Origin: Planctomycetota bacterium
Lineage (GTDB): Bacteria > Planctomycetota > SZUA-567
Length of the DNA: 40,650 bases
Assembly: GCA_031254915.1 (NCBI GenBank)
Contig: JAIRTL010000043.1
Location: 1-40,650, forward strand
Direction of reading: 5' to 3'
The notes under the pieces are model-generated. The model did not search any database. It was not told the origin of the DNA and saw nothing but the letters and a program-made list of their open reading frames with translations. Shown piece after piece: positions 15,550 through 24,330 of this stretch. Within the stretch, counting starts at the first letter, position 1. Each line of letters opens with the position of its first letter. A program made the position numbers and the translations under genes.

Positions 15550-17772
15550 TCAGTTCCCGGACGCGCGCTTCGCGGTCTTCCTGTCCGTCGTCCCGATGAG
15601 CAGGTCCGCCGCCTCTTCGGGCGTTTGCGCCGCCACCACCTTGTCCACGAGTTCCCGGGTCCGGAGGTTCGCGGTGACGCTGGCGAGGAACTGCAGATGC
15701 GGGCCGGACGTGTTCTTGGGCGAGACGACGAGGATCATGAGCCTGACCGGGCTTTCGTCGAGGCAGACGAAGCCGAGGCCGTCGGGCGCGATGCCGACGG
15801 CGGCCATGGCGCCGTCGACCGCGTCCGTGCGGCCGTGGGGCATGGCGACGCCGAACTCGAGTTCCGTCGGCGCGATTTCCTCGCGCTCGATGATGGACTC
15901 CATGACCTGTTCGAGGTCGGTGATTTCGTGTTTGCTGCGTTCGAGCGCGGCGACGAGCTCGCGGATCGCGCCCATCTTGTCCCGCGAGCCGAGGCGCATG
16001 ATCACCGTCTCCGGCGTGAGGATGTCCCGCTTTTCGCGCATCGGCATGGTGCGCACGGACGTGACCGACGAAAGCGTCCGCCGGTATTCGTCCGGCTTGG
16101 CGAGCTTGCGCATGTGTTCGAGCGCCTGGTGGAGCTGGACGATCGCCTCGTAGACGACGGTGTTGATCAGGTTGACGTCCTGGCGGTTCGAGGAGAAGGA
16201 GAGGTTGTTGCCGTCGCGCCACAGGGAAAAGGCGATGTTGTCGCGGCGAAGATGGTACATGCGACGGGTCTGATCGACGAGGGAGGTGAAGAAGCCTTCG
16301 TTGTGGAAGGCGAGGAGCACGTTGTCGATGGCTGCGTCGGCGGCGATCTCCGACGGGAAGGCGAAGTTCGTCTCGCGCCGGTCCGTCTCCACGATCTCGC
16401 GGCGGACGCCCTTGCCGGAGATGGAGAGGGCGAGCGTCAATATCGGAGGCGCCACCATGGTGGTGAGGAGGGTCATGATGATCGCGGCGCCGAACATGTC
16501 GCGGGAGATGATGCCGGCGGAAAGGCCGATGCCGGCGACGATCAACGCCACCTCGCCGCGCGGCACCATGCCGGCGCCGATGCGGAAGGCGCCCTTCATG
16601 GTGAAGTTGAGGAACAGCGCCGGCAACGCGCAGCCTGCGATCTTGGCGAGGACGGCGAAGGCCGTGTAGATAAGGCCGAATTTCATCACTTCCCATTGGA
16701 AGATGCGGCTGAGGTCGACGAGCATGCCCATGACGGCGAAGAACAGGGGCACGAAGAATTCGTAGAGAGCGTGGAGCCGTTCCTGGAGGACGAAGGTGAT
16801 GTCGGTCTTGCTCAGGGAGAGGCCGGTGACGTAGGCGCCGACGATCATCGCCAGGCCGGCCGATTCGAAGATCGCGCCGACGACCATCGCCATGCCGAGC
16901 GCGATGACGGCGAAGACGGTGGGGTTTTGGAACGACTTGAGGAAGCGGGCGATGCGGTTGGCGAAGGCGAGCCCGAGGCCGGCGAAGACGACGCAGACGG
17001 CGACCGTCTTGAGGGCGATGAGGCCGATATGGCCCCAGGGGAGGCCTTCGGCGCCGCCGGCGGTGAGAACGCCGATGACGGCGATGATGATGGCGAGGGC
17101 GATGATGCCCAGAACGTCGTCAATGATGGCGGCGGCGAGAATGGTGACGCCCTCGGGGCTGTCCATCTGTTTGCGTTCGGAAAGAATGCGCGCCGTGATG
17201 CCGACCGAGGTCGCGGTGCAGAGGACGCCGAGGAACAGGCTGGGCGGACTGAGGAAGGTGTGTCCGCCGCCGACGCCCCAGAAGATCGCCGACGCGTCGC
17301 CGGCGATGAAGGAGACGACCACGCCGCCGATGCCGATCACGGTGCCGGCGATCGAATATTTAAGGAACTGCTGGAGGTCCGTTTCAAGGCCGGCCATGAA
17401 GAGGAGGATGATGCTGGCGATCTGGCCGAGGCCGTAGAGCTCGGGCGTCACCGCGAGGGCGCCGGACTGGACCGGGAAAATGCCCGCCGGAAAGCCGAGC
17501 CACGACAGGGGAATCGCGCCCAGCAGGTACGGGCCTATGATGATGCCGGCGAGGAGTTCGCCGAGGACGGAAGGCAGGTTGAAGTTCTTGACGATGGCGC
17601 CGCCGAGGCGGACGGCGAAGAGGATCAAGGCCGCCTGCAGGACGAGGATCGTCATGCGGTGAACGATGTCGCCGTCCTCCGCGCCGTGGTTGTTCGCGAT
17701 TGCTGCCTGCGCCGCCTGCGCGACGGCGGCGGCCGCTTCGGCGCCTGTTTCAACAATGTGGCTGGTGTCCAT
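15550..17772 (-). CDS. CPA2-family cation:proton antiporter fused to PTS EIIA (fructose type)
   Basis: This inner-membrane protein has about 740 aa. Residues from about 40 to 440 hold some twelve membrane segments of a Kef/NapA-type exchanger, with GGAIVKNFNLPSVLGELLAG and the ion-binding Asp pair in AAAIIDDVLGIIAL. A cytoplasmic linker of unknown fold follows. A fructose/mannitol-type EIIA domain occupies about 590-735, with the phosphorylatable histidine H646 in EFGVAMPHGRTDAV. The fusion implies that phosphotransferase state controls sodium/proton or potassium/proton exchange; this is inference. No EIIB/EIIC gene is in the window. The start MDTSHIVE at 17772 is preferred to the longer open frame because the extra residues are not membrane-like, although the ribosome site is weak. 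It heads the folE2 operon. Confidence 0.92.
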   Translation of the reverse strand: MDTSHIVETGAEAAAAVAQAAQAAIANNHGAEDGDIVHRMTILVLQAALILFAVRLGGAIVKNFNLPSVLGELLAGIIIGPYLLGAIPLSWLGFPAGIFPVQSGALAVTPELYGLGQIASIILLFMAGLETDLQQFLKYSIAGTVIGIGGVVVSFIAGDASAIFWGVGGGHTFLSPPSLFLGVLCTATSVGITARILSERKQMDSPEGVTILAAAIIDDVLGIIALAIIIAVIGVLTAGGAEGLPWGHIGLIALKTVAVCVVFAGLGLAFANRIARFLKSFQNPTVFAVIALGMAMVVGAIFESAGLAMIVGAYVTGLSLSKTDITFVLQERLHALYEFFVPLFFAVMGMLVDLSRIFQWEVMKFGLIYTAFAVLAKIAGCALPALFLNFTMKGAFRIGAGMVPRGEVALIVAGIGLSAGIISRDMFGAAIIMTLLTTMVAPPILTLALSISGKGVRREIVETDRRETNFAFPSEIAADAAIDNVLLAFHNEGFFTSLVDQTRRMYHLRRDNIAFSLWRDGNNLSFSSNRQDVNLINTVVYEAIVQLHQALEHMRKLAKPDEYRRTLSSVTSVRTMPMREKRDILTPETVIMRLGSRDKMGAIRELVAALERSKHEITDLEQVMESIIEREEIAPTELEFGVAMPHGRTDAVDGAMAAVGIAPDGLGFVCLDESPVRLMILVVSPKNTSGPHLQFLASVTANLRTRELVDKVVAAQTPEEAADLLIGTTDRKTAKRASGN

Positions 17773-18082
17773 TTTCCCGGTCCGTTTCTTTTCCGGACGA
17801 TGGCGTTTCGTCCGCCCGGCTTGCAATGCCTGGACGCCCCCCGGGGCAACCCGAAACAGGCAAGTATAATCCGGCGGGGGGCGAAGGCAAGAGGCGGAAA
17901 TAAAAGCGGCCGGGTTTTTCTGAAAGAATCGCGAAAGCGACGGCAAGTATCGTTCGGGACGCCGTTTTTTCGCGCAAATCTGCCGACGGACTGATGTTAT
18001 CGGTCATGAGAATATGATGGGGATTTTTCCTTGTTCTGAATATTGGTCGGTGGGCGGGGTTCATCGCCGACGAGGAGAAGGT
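17773..18082. other. divergent intergenic region, antiporter / autotransporter
   Basis: These 310 bases lie between divergent genes. TATGAT near 18011-18016 is a good -10 match for the autotransporter, but no matching -35 is clear. An Alu-free, structured leader is not evident, and no copy of the dispersed element is seen. Otherwise I see nothing definite. Confidence 0.4.
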
Positions 18083-20962
18083 ATGGGTACGGGATCGAAA
18101 ACTTGGGGATTGGCGCTTGTCATCGGCGCCCTCCTTTCTTGGGGAGCGACCGGCGCGGCGGCGTCGTGGCCGGCGGAGACGGGCGGCGCCATTGCGGTTC
18201 AAGACCAAACGTATACGCCCGGCACATATATCTCGAGCGGGGTGGGAGATCCGTCCAATCCCAAAGGCGGAGCCGCCGTTAGAAGCGGCGCCAATATTAC
18301 CGGCGTCACCTTCACCGGAAACACGGTATCCAGCTTCGTCACGGAAATCACGTTTGACGATGCTGTCGCAAATGCCGGCGCATTCGGTCCGGTTCTGATA
18401 GTCGGCGATAGGGCGAGCCAAATGGTTTCCGGGACACAGACAATATCCGGACTGACTCTGAGCGACAACACGACGACATTGACCGCCGACAATTCGGCCG
18501 ATTACCCCAGTGCTCTGGGCGGCGGCGCGCGGCTTGGCAACCTGCCCAACCTCAACCTGTCCGGCAGCACCGTTTCGGGGAATGCCTTGAACGCCGACAT
18601 CACCAGCGGCGGGGCGAACGCGACGGTGAACGGCGGCGGCATGGCGATCGAGTCCGAGTGGTCGGCAAAGGCGGACATCGGCGGCACGACCTTCTCCGGA
18701 AATACCGCCTCTGTGGGAGGCGCGGGCGCGGGCGTCGGGTCGGCGGCGCGCGGCGGCGCTTTGTACCTTGCCGGCGCCAACAACGAACTCCGGGGCGACG
18801 CGAGCCCGAACACCGGGCTGAATGTCACCGTCTCCGGCGCATCGGTAATGCCGACCTTTATGGATAACAAGACTGAAAACCGTAACGGCGGCCTGGCCGG
18901 CGGCGGCGCGGTCAATGCCGAATTCGCCGTCAACGTTACGTTCAATCAGGCCAGTTTCGTCAATAACGCCGCAGCCTCCGCCGACGGCGACGCGGCCGGC
19001 GGCGCGGTGCGTTTGAACCTGTCCAATTACGATATGGATAGCGGGACGGTGACTTCGGGCACATTGAATCCGCTCAATTTCGCCTCCTCGACTTTGCCCG
19101 ATTATTACGCCGCGTTCGTCGGAACCGAGTTTATCGGCAATTCCGCGACCGGCGCGACCACCGCCGAGGGCGGCGCGATCTGGACGAACAAAAACATCCT
19201 TGTGTCGGACAGCGTCTTCTCGGGCAACACGGCCAACGCCGGGAAAAACGCCATCCATCTTGGCTACGACGGCGCTTCCCATGCGGAGGTCGTCTTCCAC
19301 GACGCCGCGGGGAAGAAATCGACCGACTACGACGGCATTTCCGGCGCCGGGAACATCATCAAGCGCGGCGCCGGCGGACTGGAATTATTCGGCGATTATA
19401 CCGGTTTCACCGGCGGGTACTTGCTTGACGAAGGCACGACCCACTTCAACGCCGACGCCGTGACGGCGACGGGGGCGACGAGTCGTCTCGTTGTCGGCGA
19501 CGGCGCGACCGTCGACCTGGCGGGAGCGAATACGACCGTCAACGTCGGCTCCATCAAAATGAATAATGGCGCGACCTACGTATTCGACGTCGACGGGACC
19601 AGCGCCTCCAAAATCTCGGCGGGGAGCGGATCCGCCGAAGTCGGCCAGGTCAACTTCGTCGTCAGGGGCGAACTCAGGAAAGGCGATTCCCACACGATTC
19701 TCGAAAGCGGAACGTTGACCTTTGCCGACCAGGAAGTGAATCTCGCCCTGGTGCAGTATTCATACAATAACGTTGCCGGTAACCGGATCGTCCTCAACGT
19801 GAAGGAATACAAGCGCATTCCGGAAATCGGCGTCACCAGGAACCAGCGAACCGTGGGCGAGTACGTTCAGAGCCGTCCCGCCCATCCCCTGTACGAGTAC
19901 GCCTACAACGAGGGGGACCCCGCCAATGTCCGTCTCGCCCTCGACACCAACTCCGGCGACGTGTACGCCAGCACGGTGGCCAGCGTCTACCTTCACGATC
20001 GTCGCGGCGTCGACGCCATGATCGACCGCGCCCAGGCGCTGTTCCTCGGCGACGCCCCCGGTTCAGGCACGATTTCCTCGCGCTCGGCCTACGGCAGCTC
20101 CGCCGTCGCCCAGTCCGGCGGCCCCGGAATTTGGGCCGAGGCGGACGGCTACAAACACCGTTCCGACGACGGCCTGAACGCGGCCAGGGGCAAGACGACC
20201 GGCTACGGCCTGGCCGTCGGCGTCGACAACATGGCCGGCGACTGGCTGTTCGGCGCCGCCTTCCGCTACGGCGACAGCAGGCTGGAAGTGGACGACCGCC
20301 ACGCCAAAAACAATTTCGACAGCTACACGCTCGCCCTTTACGGCGGCGCCCGCGCCTGCCTCGGTCCCGGCGTCCTCCACGTCATGGGCGGCATCAACGG
20401 CGCATACCATACCTTCGAAAGCAGGCGCACCTCAATCGTCGGCGCCGCGTACAACAACTCCGCCGCCGGATACGACGGCAAATCCGCGATCGCCTACGTT
20501 GACGCCGGCATGACTTTCGGCGATACCTCGGGCTTCGCCTTCCAGCCCTACGCCACCGCCATGTGGAACGGCTACTGGAACGACAAGGTCAAGGAAAAGG
20601 GCGTCAACCCCCTTTACGCCCTTACCGCCAAGAGCGACCAGAACGACTACTTCTCGACAATTCTCGGCGTCCGTCTCATGGCGCAGCTCGGCGACAACGT
20701 CAAGGTCGACGGCGCCCTCGGTTGGCGCCACACCTTCGGCGATCTCGAACCGCGCCAGAGCATGCGCTTCCTGAACGATCCGGCGCACGACCGCTTCACC
20801 ATCCTCGGCACCCCCCTCAAGCGGGACGAAGGCGTCTTCGGCGTCGGCATGACGGTGAATTTCAACGAATGCGTGTCGCTGCGCGGCGGCTACGACTTCA
20901 TCACCGGCGCCAATGGCTCGCTGAGCCACGAGGGCAGGGTGAATTTGGGCGTCAAGTTCTAA
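18083..20962 (+). CDS. autotransporter with Pmp-like passenger repeats
   Basis: This 959-aa secreted/outer-membrane protein starts at ATG 18083 behind GAGGAG. A signal peptide (GLALVIGALLSWGATGAAA) is cut near residue 30. The passenger (about 30-680) repeats short modules of the kind F-x-GN...GGA, for example GTTFSGNTASVGGAGAG, EFIGNSATGATTAEGGAIWT and VFSGNTANAG. These are typical of beta-helix adhesins and of chlamydial polymorphic membrane proteins. The C-terminal 270-280 residues form an autotransporter beta-barrel (GIWAEADGYKHRSDDGLNAA to NLGVKF) ending in phenylalanine, as required for BAM insertion. It stands alone between a divergent antiporter operon and a convergent acetate kinase gene. 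It proves a Gram-negative envelope. The passenger's ligand is unknown. Confidence 0.93.
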   Translation: MGTGSKTWGLALVIGALLSWGATGAAASWPAETGGAIAVQDQTYTPGTYISSGVGDPSNPKGGAAVRSGANITGVTFTGNTVSSFVTEITFDDAVANAGAFGPVLIVGDRASQMVSGTQTISGLTLSDNTTTLTADNSADYPSALGGGARLGNLPNLNLSGSTVSGNALNADITSGGANATVNGGGMAIESEWSAKADIGGTTFSGNTASVGGAGAGVGSAARGGALYLAGANNELRGDASPNTGLNVTVSGASVMPTFMDNKTENRNGGLAGGGAVNAEFAVNVTFNQASFVNNAAASADGDAAGGAVRLNLSNYDMDSGTVTSGTLNPLNFASSTLPDYYAAFVGTEFIGNSATGATTAEGGAIWTNKNILVSDSVFSGNTANAGKNAIHLGYDGASHAEVVFHDAAGKKSTDYDGISGAGNIIKRGAGGLELFGDYTGFTGGYLLDEGTTHFNADAVTATGATSRLVVGDGATVDLAGANTTVNVGSIKMNNGATYVFDVDGTSASKISAGSGSAEVGQVNFVVRGELRKGDSHTILESGTLTFADQEVNLALVQYSYNNVAGNRIVLNVKEYKRIPEIGVTRNQRTVGEYVQSRPAHPLYEYAYNEGDPANVRLALDTNSGDVYASTVASVYLHDRRGVDAMIDRAQALFLGDAPGSGTISSRSAYGSSAVAQSGGPGIWAEADGYKHRSDDGLNAARGKTTGYGLAVGVDNMAGDWLFGAAFRYGDSRLEVDDRHAKNNFDSYTLALYGGARACLGPGVLHVMGGINGAYHTFESRRTSIVGAAYNNSAAGYDGKSAIAYVDAGMTFGDTSGFAFQPYATAMWNGYWNDKVKEKGVNPLYALTAKSDQNDYFSTILGVRLMAQLGDNVKVDGALGWRHTFGDLEPRQSMRFLNDPAHDRFTILGTPLKRDEGVFGVGMTVNFNECVSLRGGYDFITGANGSLSHEGRVNLGVKF

Positions 20963-21021
20963 GTCAAAAGTAGCCGAAAGGGGTTTTTGGCGAGAGCGAA
21001 GCGGTTGCAAAAACTGCCGTA

Positions 21022-21150
21022 TTGCACTGGGTGCGATCAAAATCGTGAAAATGGGGGATGTGGGTTGCCCTGTTCCACATCTGTTCCCCTTGGCCGTTTC
21101 ATGGCCGCGCACGGTTGGGGGAATCACAACTCCGGGCAGTGAACGGCATG
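21022..21150 (+). repeat. dispersed intergenic element, copy C (near complete)
   Basis: About 129 bases aligned with copies B and D. Conserved blocks include AATCGTGAAAATGGGGGATG, GCCCTGTTCCACATCTG, GGCCGTTTCATGGCCGCGCA and GGGGGAATCACAACTCCGG. It lies in the spacer between the convergent autotransporter and ackA genes, directly before their shared terminator. Confidence 0.85.
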
Positions 21151-21153
21151 ACG

Positions 21154-21192
21154 ACACAAAGCCCGCATCGCGACGCGACGCGGGCTTTGTGT
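21154..21192. terminator. bidirectional terminator between autotransporter and ackA
   Basis: ACACAAAGCCCGC and its perfect complement form a 13-base-pair stem around a 13-base loop. The A- and T-containing outer stem gives short T-rich tails on both strands. It lies between convergent genes and is the last structure before ackA ends. Confidence 0.88.
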
Positions 21193-21251
21193 ATTGCGGC
21201 GCCGCAAAAATTCTGATCCCCAACTTTTACTTGCGTCATATGACTTGTGAC

Positions 21252-22454
21252 TCATTTCACATGCGTGTACGTTTCCTCGGCGATCCAGCCCTCCTCGTCG
21301 GTGGGGATGACGAGGATCTTGACTTTCGAGCCGGCCATGGAGATGTCCATTTCCTTGCCGCGCTGGCTTTCGTTCTTTTCGTTGTCCATGACGACGCCGA
21401 ACAGGTCGAGGCCGTCCGTCGCCTGCTTGCGGATATGCGGGCTGTTTTCGCCGATGCCGCCGGTGAAGCAGATGGCGTCCGCCTTCCCGAGGACCGCCAT
21501 GTACTGGCCGATGTACGACTTCACCCTGTAGCAGAACATGTCGATGGCGAGTTGGGCGCGCGAGTTCTCGCCGTCCTTCCGCGCCGCTTCCGTGAGGTTG
21601 CGCATGTCGTTTGAGGCGCCGCTGACGCCGAGGAGCCCGGACTTCTTGTTGAGCATCTTGTCGATTTCCGCGACCTTCGAGTATTCCGGCTTCGACATGA
21701 GGAAAGGAATGATCGCCGGGTCGATGTCGCCCGAACGGGTGCCCATGACGAGGCCGGCGAGGGGGGTGAAGCCCATCGTCGTGTCCACGGACTTGCCGCC
21801 GCGAACCGCCGCCATCGAACAGCCGTTGCCGAGGTGGCAGGTGACGAGGTTGACGCCGCCGACCGGCTTGCCCAGCATTTCCGCCGCGCGGTGGGTGATG
21901 TAGGCGTGGCTGGTGCCGTGGAAGCCGTATTTGCGGATGCGGTAGCGTTCGTAGGTCTCGTAGGGCAGGGCGTACATGTAGGCCCGCCGGGGGAGGGTCT
22001 GGTGGAAGGCGGTGTCGAAGACCGCCACCATCGGCACGCCGGGAAGTGCGTTGCGGCACTCGTGGATGCCGATGAGGTTCGGCGGGTTGTGCAGGGGCGC
22101 GAGGTCGCAGCATTCCTCGATGCAGGAAAGAACGTCCTGATCGATGCGCATGGCGTCGGAATAGCGTTCTCCGCCGTGGACGACGCGATGGCCGACGGCG
22201 CCGATTTCCTTCACGTTCTTGAGCACGCCCATGGACGCGTCCGTGAGGCAGGAAAGAATGAGTTCGATGCCGATCTTGTGGTTGGGAATCGGTTTGGCGA
22301 TTTCGAATTTTTCGTCGTCCCGGCGATGGGTGAGAAAGCTCGATTCCTCGCCGACCTTTTCGGCCAGACCCCTGGCGAGAACCTTCTTCCCGGGCATTTC
22401 GTAAAGCTGGTACTTGATCGAGGACGATCCGCAGTTGATGACGAGTACTATCAT
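21252..22454 (-). CDS. ackA: acetate kinase
   Basis: This 400-aa cytosolic enzyme of the ASKHA fold makes ATP from acetyl phosphate and ADP while releasing acetate. Family motifs are all present in order: VINCGSSSIKYQL, AVGHRVVHGGERY, LAPLHNPPN, KYGFHGTSHAY, VTCHLGNGCSMA, MGTRSGDIDPA and CFTGGIGENSPHIR, with the closing catalytic Glu in IPTDEEGWIA. The start has GGAGAAG upstream. No phosphotransacetylase gene is adjacent. It follows the KDPG aldolase gene but has its own promoter-like sequence with a palindrome (22508-22546). It represents the energy-yielding end of the sugar island's fermentation. Confidence 0.98.
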   Translation of the reverse strand: MIVLVINCGSSSIKYQLYEMPGKKVLARGLAEKVGEESSFLTHRRDDEKFEIAKPIPNHKIGIELILSCLTDASMGVLKNVKEIGAVGHRVVHGGERYSDAMRIDQDVLSCIEECCDLAPLHNPPNLIGIHECRNALPGVPMVAVFDTAFHQTLPRRAYMYALPYETYERYRIRKYGFHGTSHAYITHRAAEMLGKPVGGVNLVTCHLGNGCSMAAVRGGKSVDTTMGFTPLAGLVMGTRSGDIDPAIIPFLMSKPEYSKVAEIDKMLNKKSGLLGVSGASNDMRNLTEAARKDGENSRAQLAIDMFCYRVKSYIGQYMAVLGKADAICFTGGIGENSPHIRKQATDGLDLFGVVMDNEKNESQRGKEMDISMAGSKVKILVIPTDEEGWIAEETYTHVK

Positions 22455-22507
22455 GGTAAATGCTTCTCCTGCCGAAAAACAATCCTGCCTGTTCCACGAG
22501 ACGGTGT

Positions 22508-22546
22508 GGTATAATCCACTATACCCGCGTCAACTCGCCGCCGCAA
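22508..22546 (-). promoter_or_regulatory. ackA: ackA promoter with GGTATA palindrome
   Basis: On the minus strand, TTGCGG (22541-22546), a 17-base spacer and TATAGT (22518-22523) form a reasonable sigma-70 promoter. The -10 lies inside an inverted repeat, GGTATA-N6-TATACC (22508-22525). A regulator bound there would block initiation. The half-site TGTGGTAT also occurs upstream of the GntR gene, so control by a GntR-type protein is possible but speculative. Confidence 0.55.
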
Positions 22547-22600
22547 TCGAAATCGCCCGGCGTGATTCGACTTCGCCTCAAAAAACGCCCGAAATCCGCG

Positions 22601-23230
22601 TCAGGACTTCACCAGCTCGACCGCCTGCCTGACGAGCTTTTCGATCCCGTCAAACTTGCCCTCGGCGATCAGCGCGTCCTTCACCATCCAGCTGCCGCCG
22701 CAGGCGATGATCTTGCCGAAGGCGAGATAGTCGAGGACGTTCTTTTCCGAAATGCCGCCTGTCGGCATGAAGCGCATCTTCGGGAACGGCGCGGCGAGCG
22801 CCTTGATCGTCTTGAGGCCGCCGTAGGCTTCCGCCGGGAAAAACTTCGCGACGCCGAGGTCGTATTCGAGCAGCCACATCAGTTCCGAAGGCGTGCAGAC
22901 GCCGGGGTATACCGGCAACTTGTTGTCGACGCAGTGCGCCACGACCTTGTGGCTGAAGCCGGCGCTGACGATGAAGGCGGCGCCGGCGTCGACGGCGCGC
23001 TTGGCCTGATCGACGGTGGCGACGGTGCCGGCCCCGACAAGCATGTCCGGATGCTCCTTCGCCACCCGGCGAATCGATTCCTCGGCGGCGTCGGTGCGGA
23101 AGGTGATTTCGGCGACCGGCAGTCCGCCTTTCACCAACGCTCCGGCGAGGGGGAGGGCGTCATCGATCCGGTCGAGCTTGATGACGGGGACTATGCGCAA
23201 CGCGGCTATTCTGGCTTCGATGTCGCTCAT
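22601..23230 (-). CDS. eda: 2-keto-3-deoxy-6-phosphogluconate (KDPG) aldolase
   Basis: This 209-aa class I aldolase splits KDPG to pyruvate and glyceraldehyde 3-phosphate in the Entner-Doudoroff pathway; relatives split KDPGal or hydroxyoxoglutarate. VPVIKLDRIDDALPLA opens the barrel. EITFRTDAAEESIR carries the catalytic Glu and Arg, and VAKFFPAEAYGG carries the Schiff-base Lys. MPTGGISEKNV binds phosphate. The start at 23230 (MSDIEARIAAL) has AGGAG at good spacing; the open frame upstream is not supported. It lies between a polyol dehydrogenase gene and ackA, with a terminator-like hairpin separating it from the former. No edd or KDG kinase is in the window. Confidence 0.95.
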   Translation of the reverse strand: MSDIEARIAALRIVPVIKLDRIDDALPLAGALVKGGLPVAEITFRTDAAEESIRRVAKEHPDMLVGAGTVATVDQAKRAVDAGAAFIVSAGFSHKVVAHCVDNKLPVYPGVCTPSELMWLLEYDLGVAKFFPAEAYGGLKTIKALAAPFPKMRFMPTGGISEKNVLDYLAFGKIIACGGSWMVKDALIAEGKFDGIEKLVRQAVELVKS

Positions 23231-23391
23231 GATTTCTCCTCGGGGAAAAGGTGCCGGCGGTAATTTTACGGCGCCTTGCCGCGACCGTCCACAGCGACTT
23301 TTAAAATGAAACGGCATTCGGATGCGGACGGATCATATGTTTACGCCGTCATTTTACGGCATTTCCCGAAACGCCATGCCGGTTCACGCAC

Positions 23392-23433
23392 CGCGAAAAG
23401 GGGAGGAAGCGGCGGCTTCCTCCCCTTCGCGCG
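23392..23433. terminator. hairpin between the SDR gene and KDPG aldolase gene
   Basis: GGGGAGGAAGC (23400-23410) pairs with GCTTCCTCCCC (23415-23425) around a four-base loop, extended by CGCGAA/TTCGCG outside. It lies just past the dehydrogenase stop codon and probably ends the upstream transcript or reduces expression of the aldolase and ackA. Confidence 0.75.
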
Positions 23434-23455
23434 GCGACGCGCGCCTCAAGACCGG

Positions 23456-24232
23456 TTACTGGATGGTGTAGCCGCCGTCGATGACGAAGTTCGCGCCGGT
23501 GACGAGGTTCGCGGCGTCGCTGGCGAGGTAGACGGCCATGGCCGCGACTTCTTCGGGATAGCCGAAGCGGCCGGCGGGAATCTTTTTCTTCATGGCTTCG
23601 CCGACTTCCCCCGCCCACGCCTTCTTGCCCAGTTCCGTGAGGATGACGGTGGGGGAGATGGCGTTGACCTGGATGTCGAACTCCGCCCATTCGCAGGCCA
23701 GGACCTGGGTCATGGCGACGATGCCGGCCTTGGACGAGTTGTAGGCGACATGGCGGTCGAGGGCGATGACGGCGGCCTGCGACGCCATGTTGATGATCTT
23801 GCCGCCGCCCTGTTTGATCATCCGGTTGCCGACCGCCTGGGACATGAAGAACGAGGCGCTCAGGTTGAGGTTGATGGTGCGGTTCCAGAAGTCGGCGGAG
23901 ATCTTTTCCGCGTCTTCGAGGAGGGCGACGCCGGCGCAGTTGACGAGAATGTCGATCTTCCCGAGCTCTTTCACCGACTTTTCGACCACCTCGGCGATCT
24001 TCGCGTTGTCGGTGATGTCGGCGGCGAGCGCGAGGCCTTTTTTGCCGTAGCCCTTCACCTTGTCGACGACCGCCCCGGCGGCGTCGGCGTTGATGTCTAC
24101 GGCGATGATGTCGGCGCCCTTGCGCGCGAACATGAGCGCTATCGCCTCGCCGATGCCGGCGCCGGCGCCGGTCACGAGGGCGACCCGCCCCGCGAGGGAG
24201 AAGTTTTCGTCAAATGGTTTGAATTCCCGCAT
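23456..24232 (-). CDS. SDR-family oxidoreductase, GolD/DthD-like polyol dehydrogenase
   Basis: This classical short-chain dehydrogenase has 258 aa. VALVTGAGAGIGEA binds NAD(P), and VNCAG and the catalytic Ser...Tyr-x3-Lys (NMASQAA, then VAYNSSKAG) are present. The stretch VNAISPTVILTELGKKAWAG and the ending TGANFVIDGGYTIQ closely match what I recall of the GolD/DthD group. That group oxidises tagatose-pathway polyols or D-threitol. AAAGGAC lies before the ATG at 24232; the longer frame upstream is noncoding. It follows the binding-protein gene of the second importer, so it likely acts on the imported polyol or sugar. The exact substrate cannot be read from sequence. Confidence 0.92.
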   Translation of the reverse strand: MREFKPFDENFSLAGRVALVTGAGAGIGEAIALMFARKGADIIAVDINADAAGAVVDKVKGYGKKGLALAADITDNAKIAEVVEKSVKELGKIDILVNCAGVALLEDAEKISADFWNRTINLNLSASFFMSQAVGNRMIKQGGGKIINMASQAAVIALDRHVAYNSSKAGIVAMTQVLACEWAEFDIQVNAISPTVILTELGKKAWAGEVGEAMKKKIPAGRFGYPEEVAAMAVYLASDAANLVTGANFVIDGGYTIQ

Positions 24233-24253
24233 TTGCTGTCCTTTCGAGAAAGT

Positions 24254-24286
24254 GCGCCGCCGCCCATTTGGCAGGGGCGGCGGCGC
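24254..24286 (-). terminator. intercistronic hairpin between binding protein and SDR genes
   Basis: GCGCCGCCGCCC pairs perfectly with GGGCGGCGGCGC (12 base pairs, 9-base loop). Hairpins behind binding-protein genes usually stabilise that part of the message and lower expression of later genes, which matches the expected excess of binding protein. No T tract follows. Confidence 0.65.
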
Positions 24287-24330
24287 ATCCGTTTGTGTCG
24301 GCGCTTCGGGATCGTTGCCGTCGCCTCTTT

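Noticed and set aside
14596-17994. Plus-strand open frame of about 1130 codons
   Set aside because: It lies opposite folE2 and the antiporter gene, has a composition dominated by Asp, Arg, Gly and Val typical of GC-rich antisense frames, and shows no domain.
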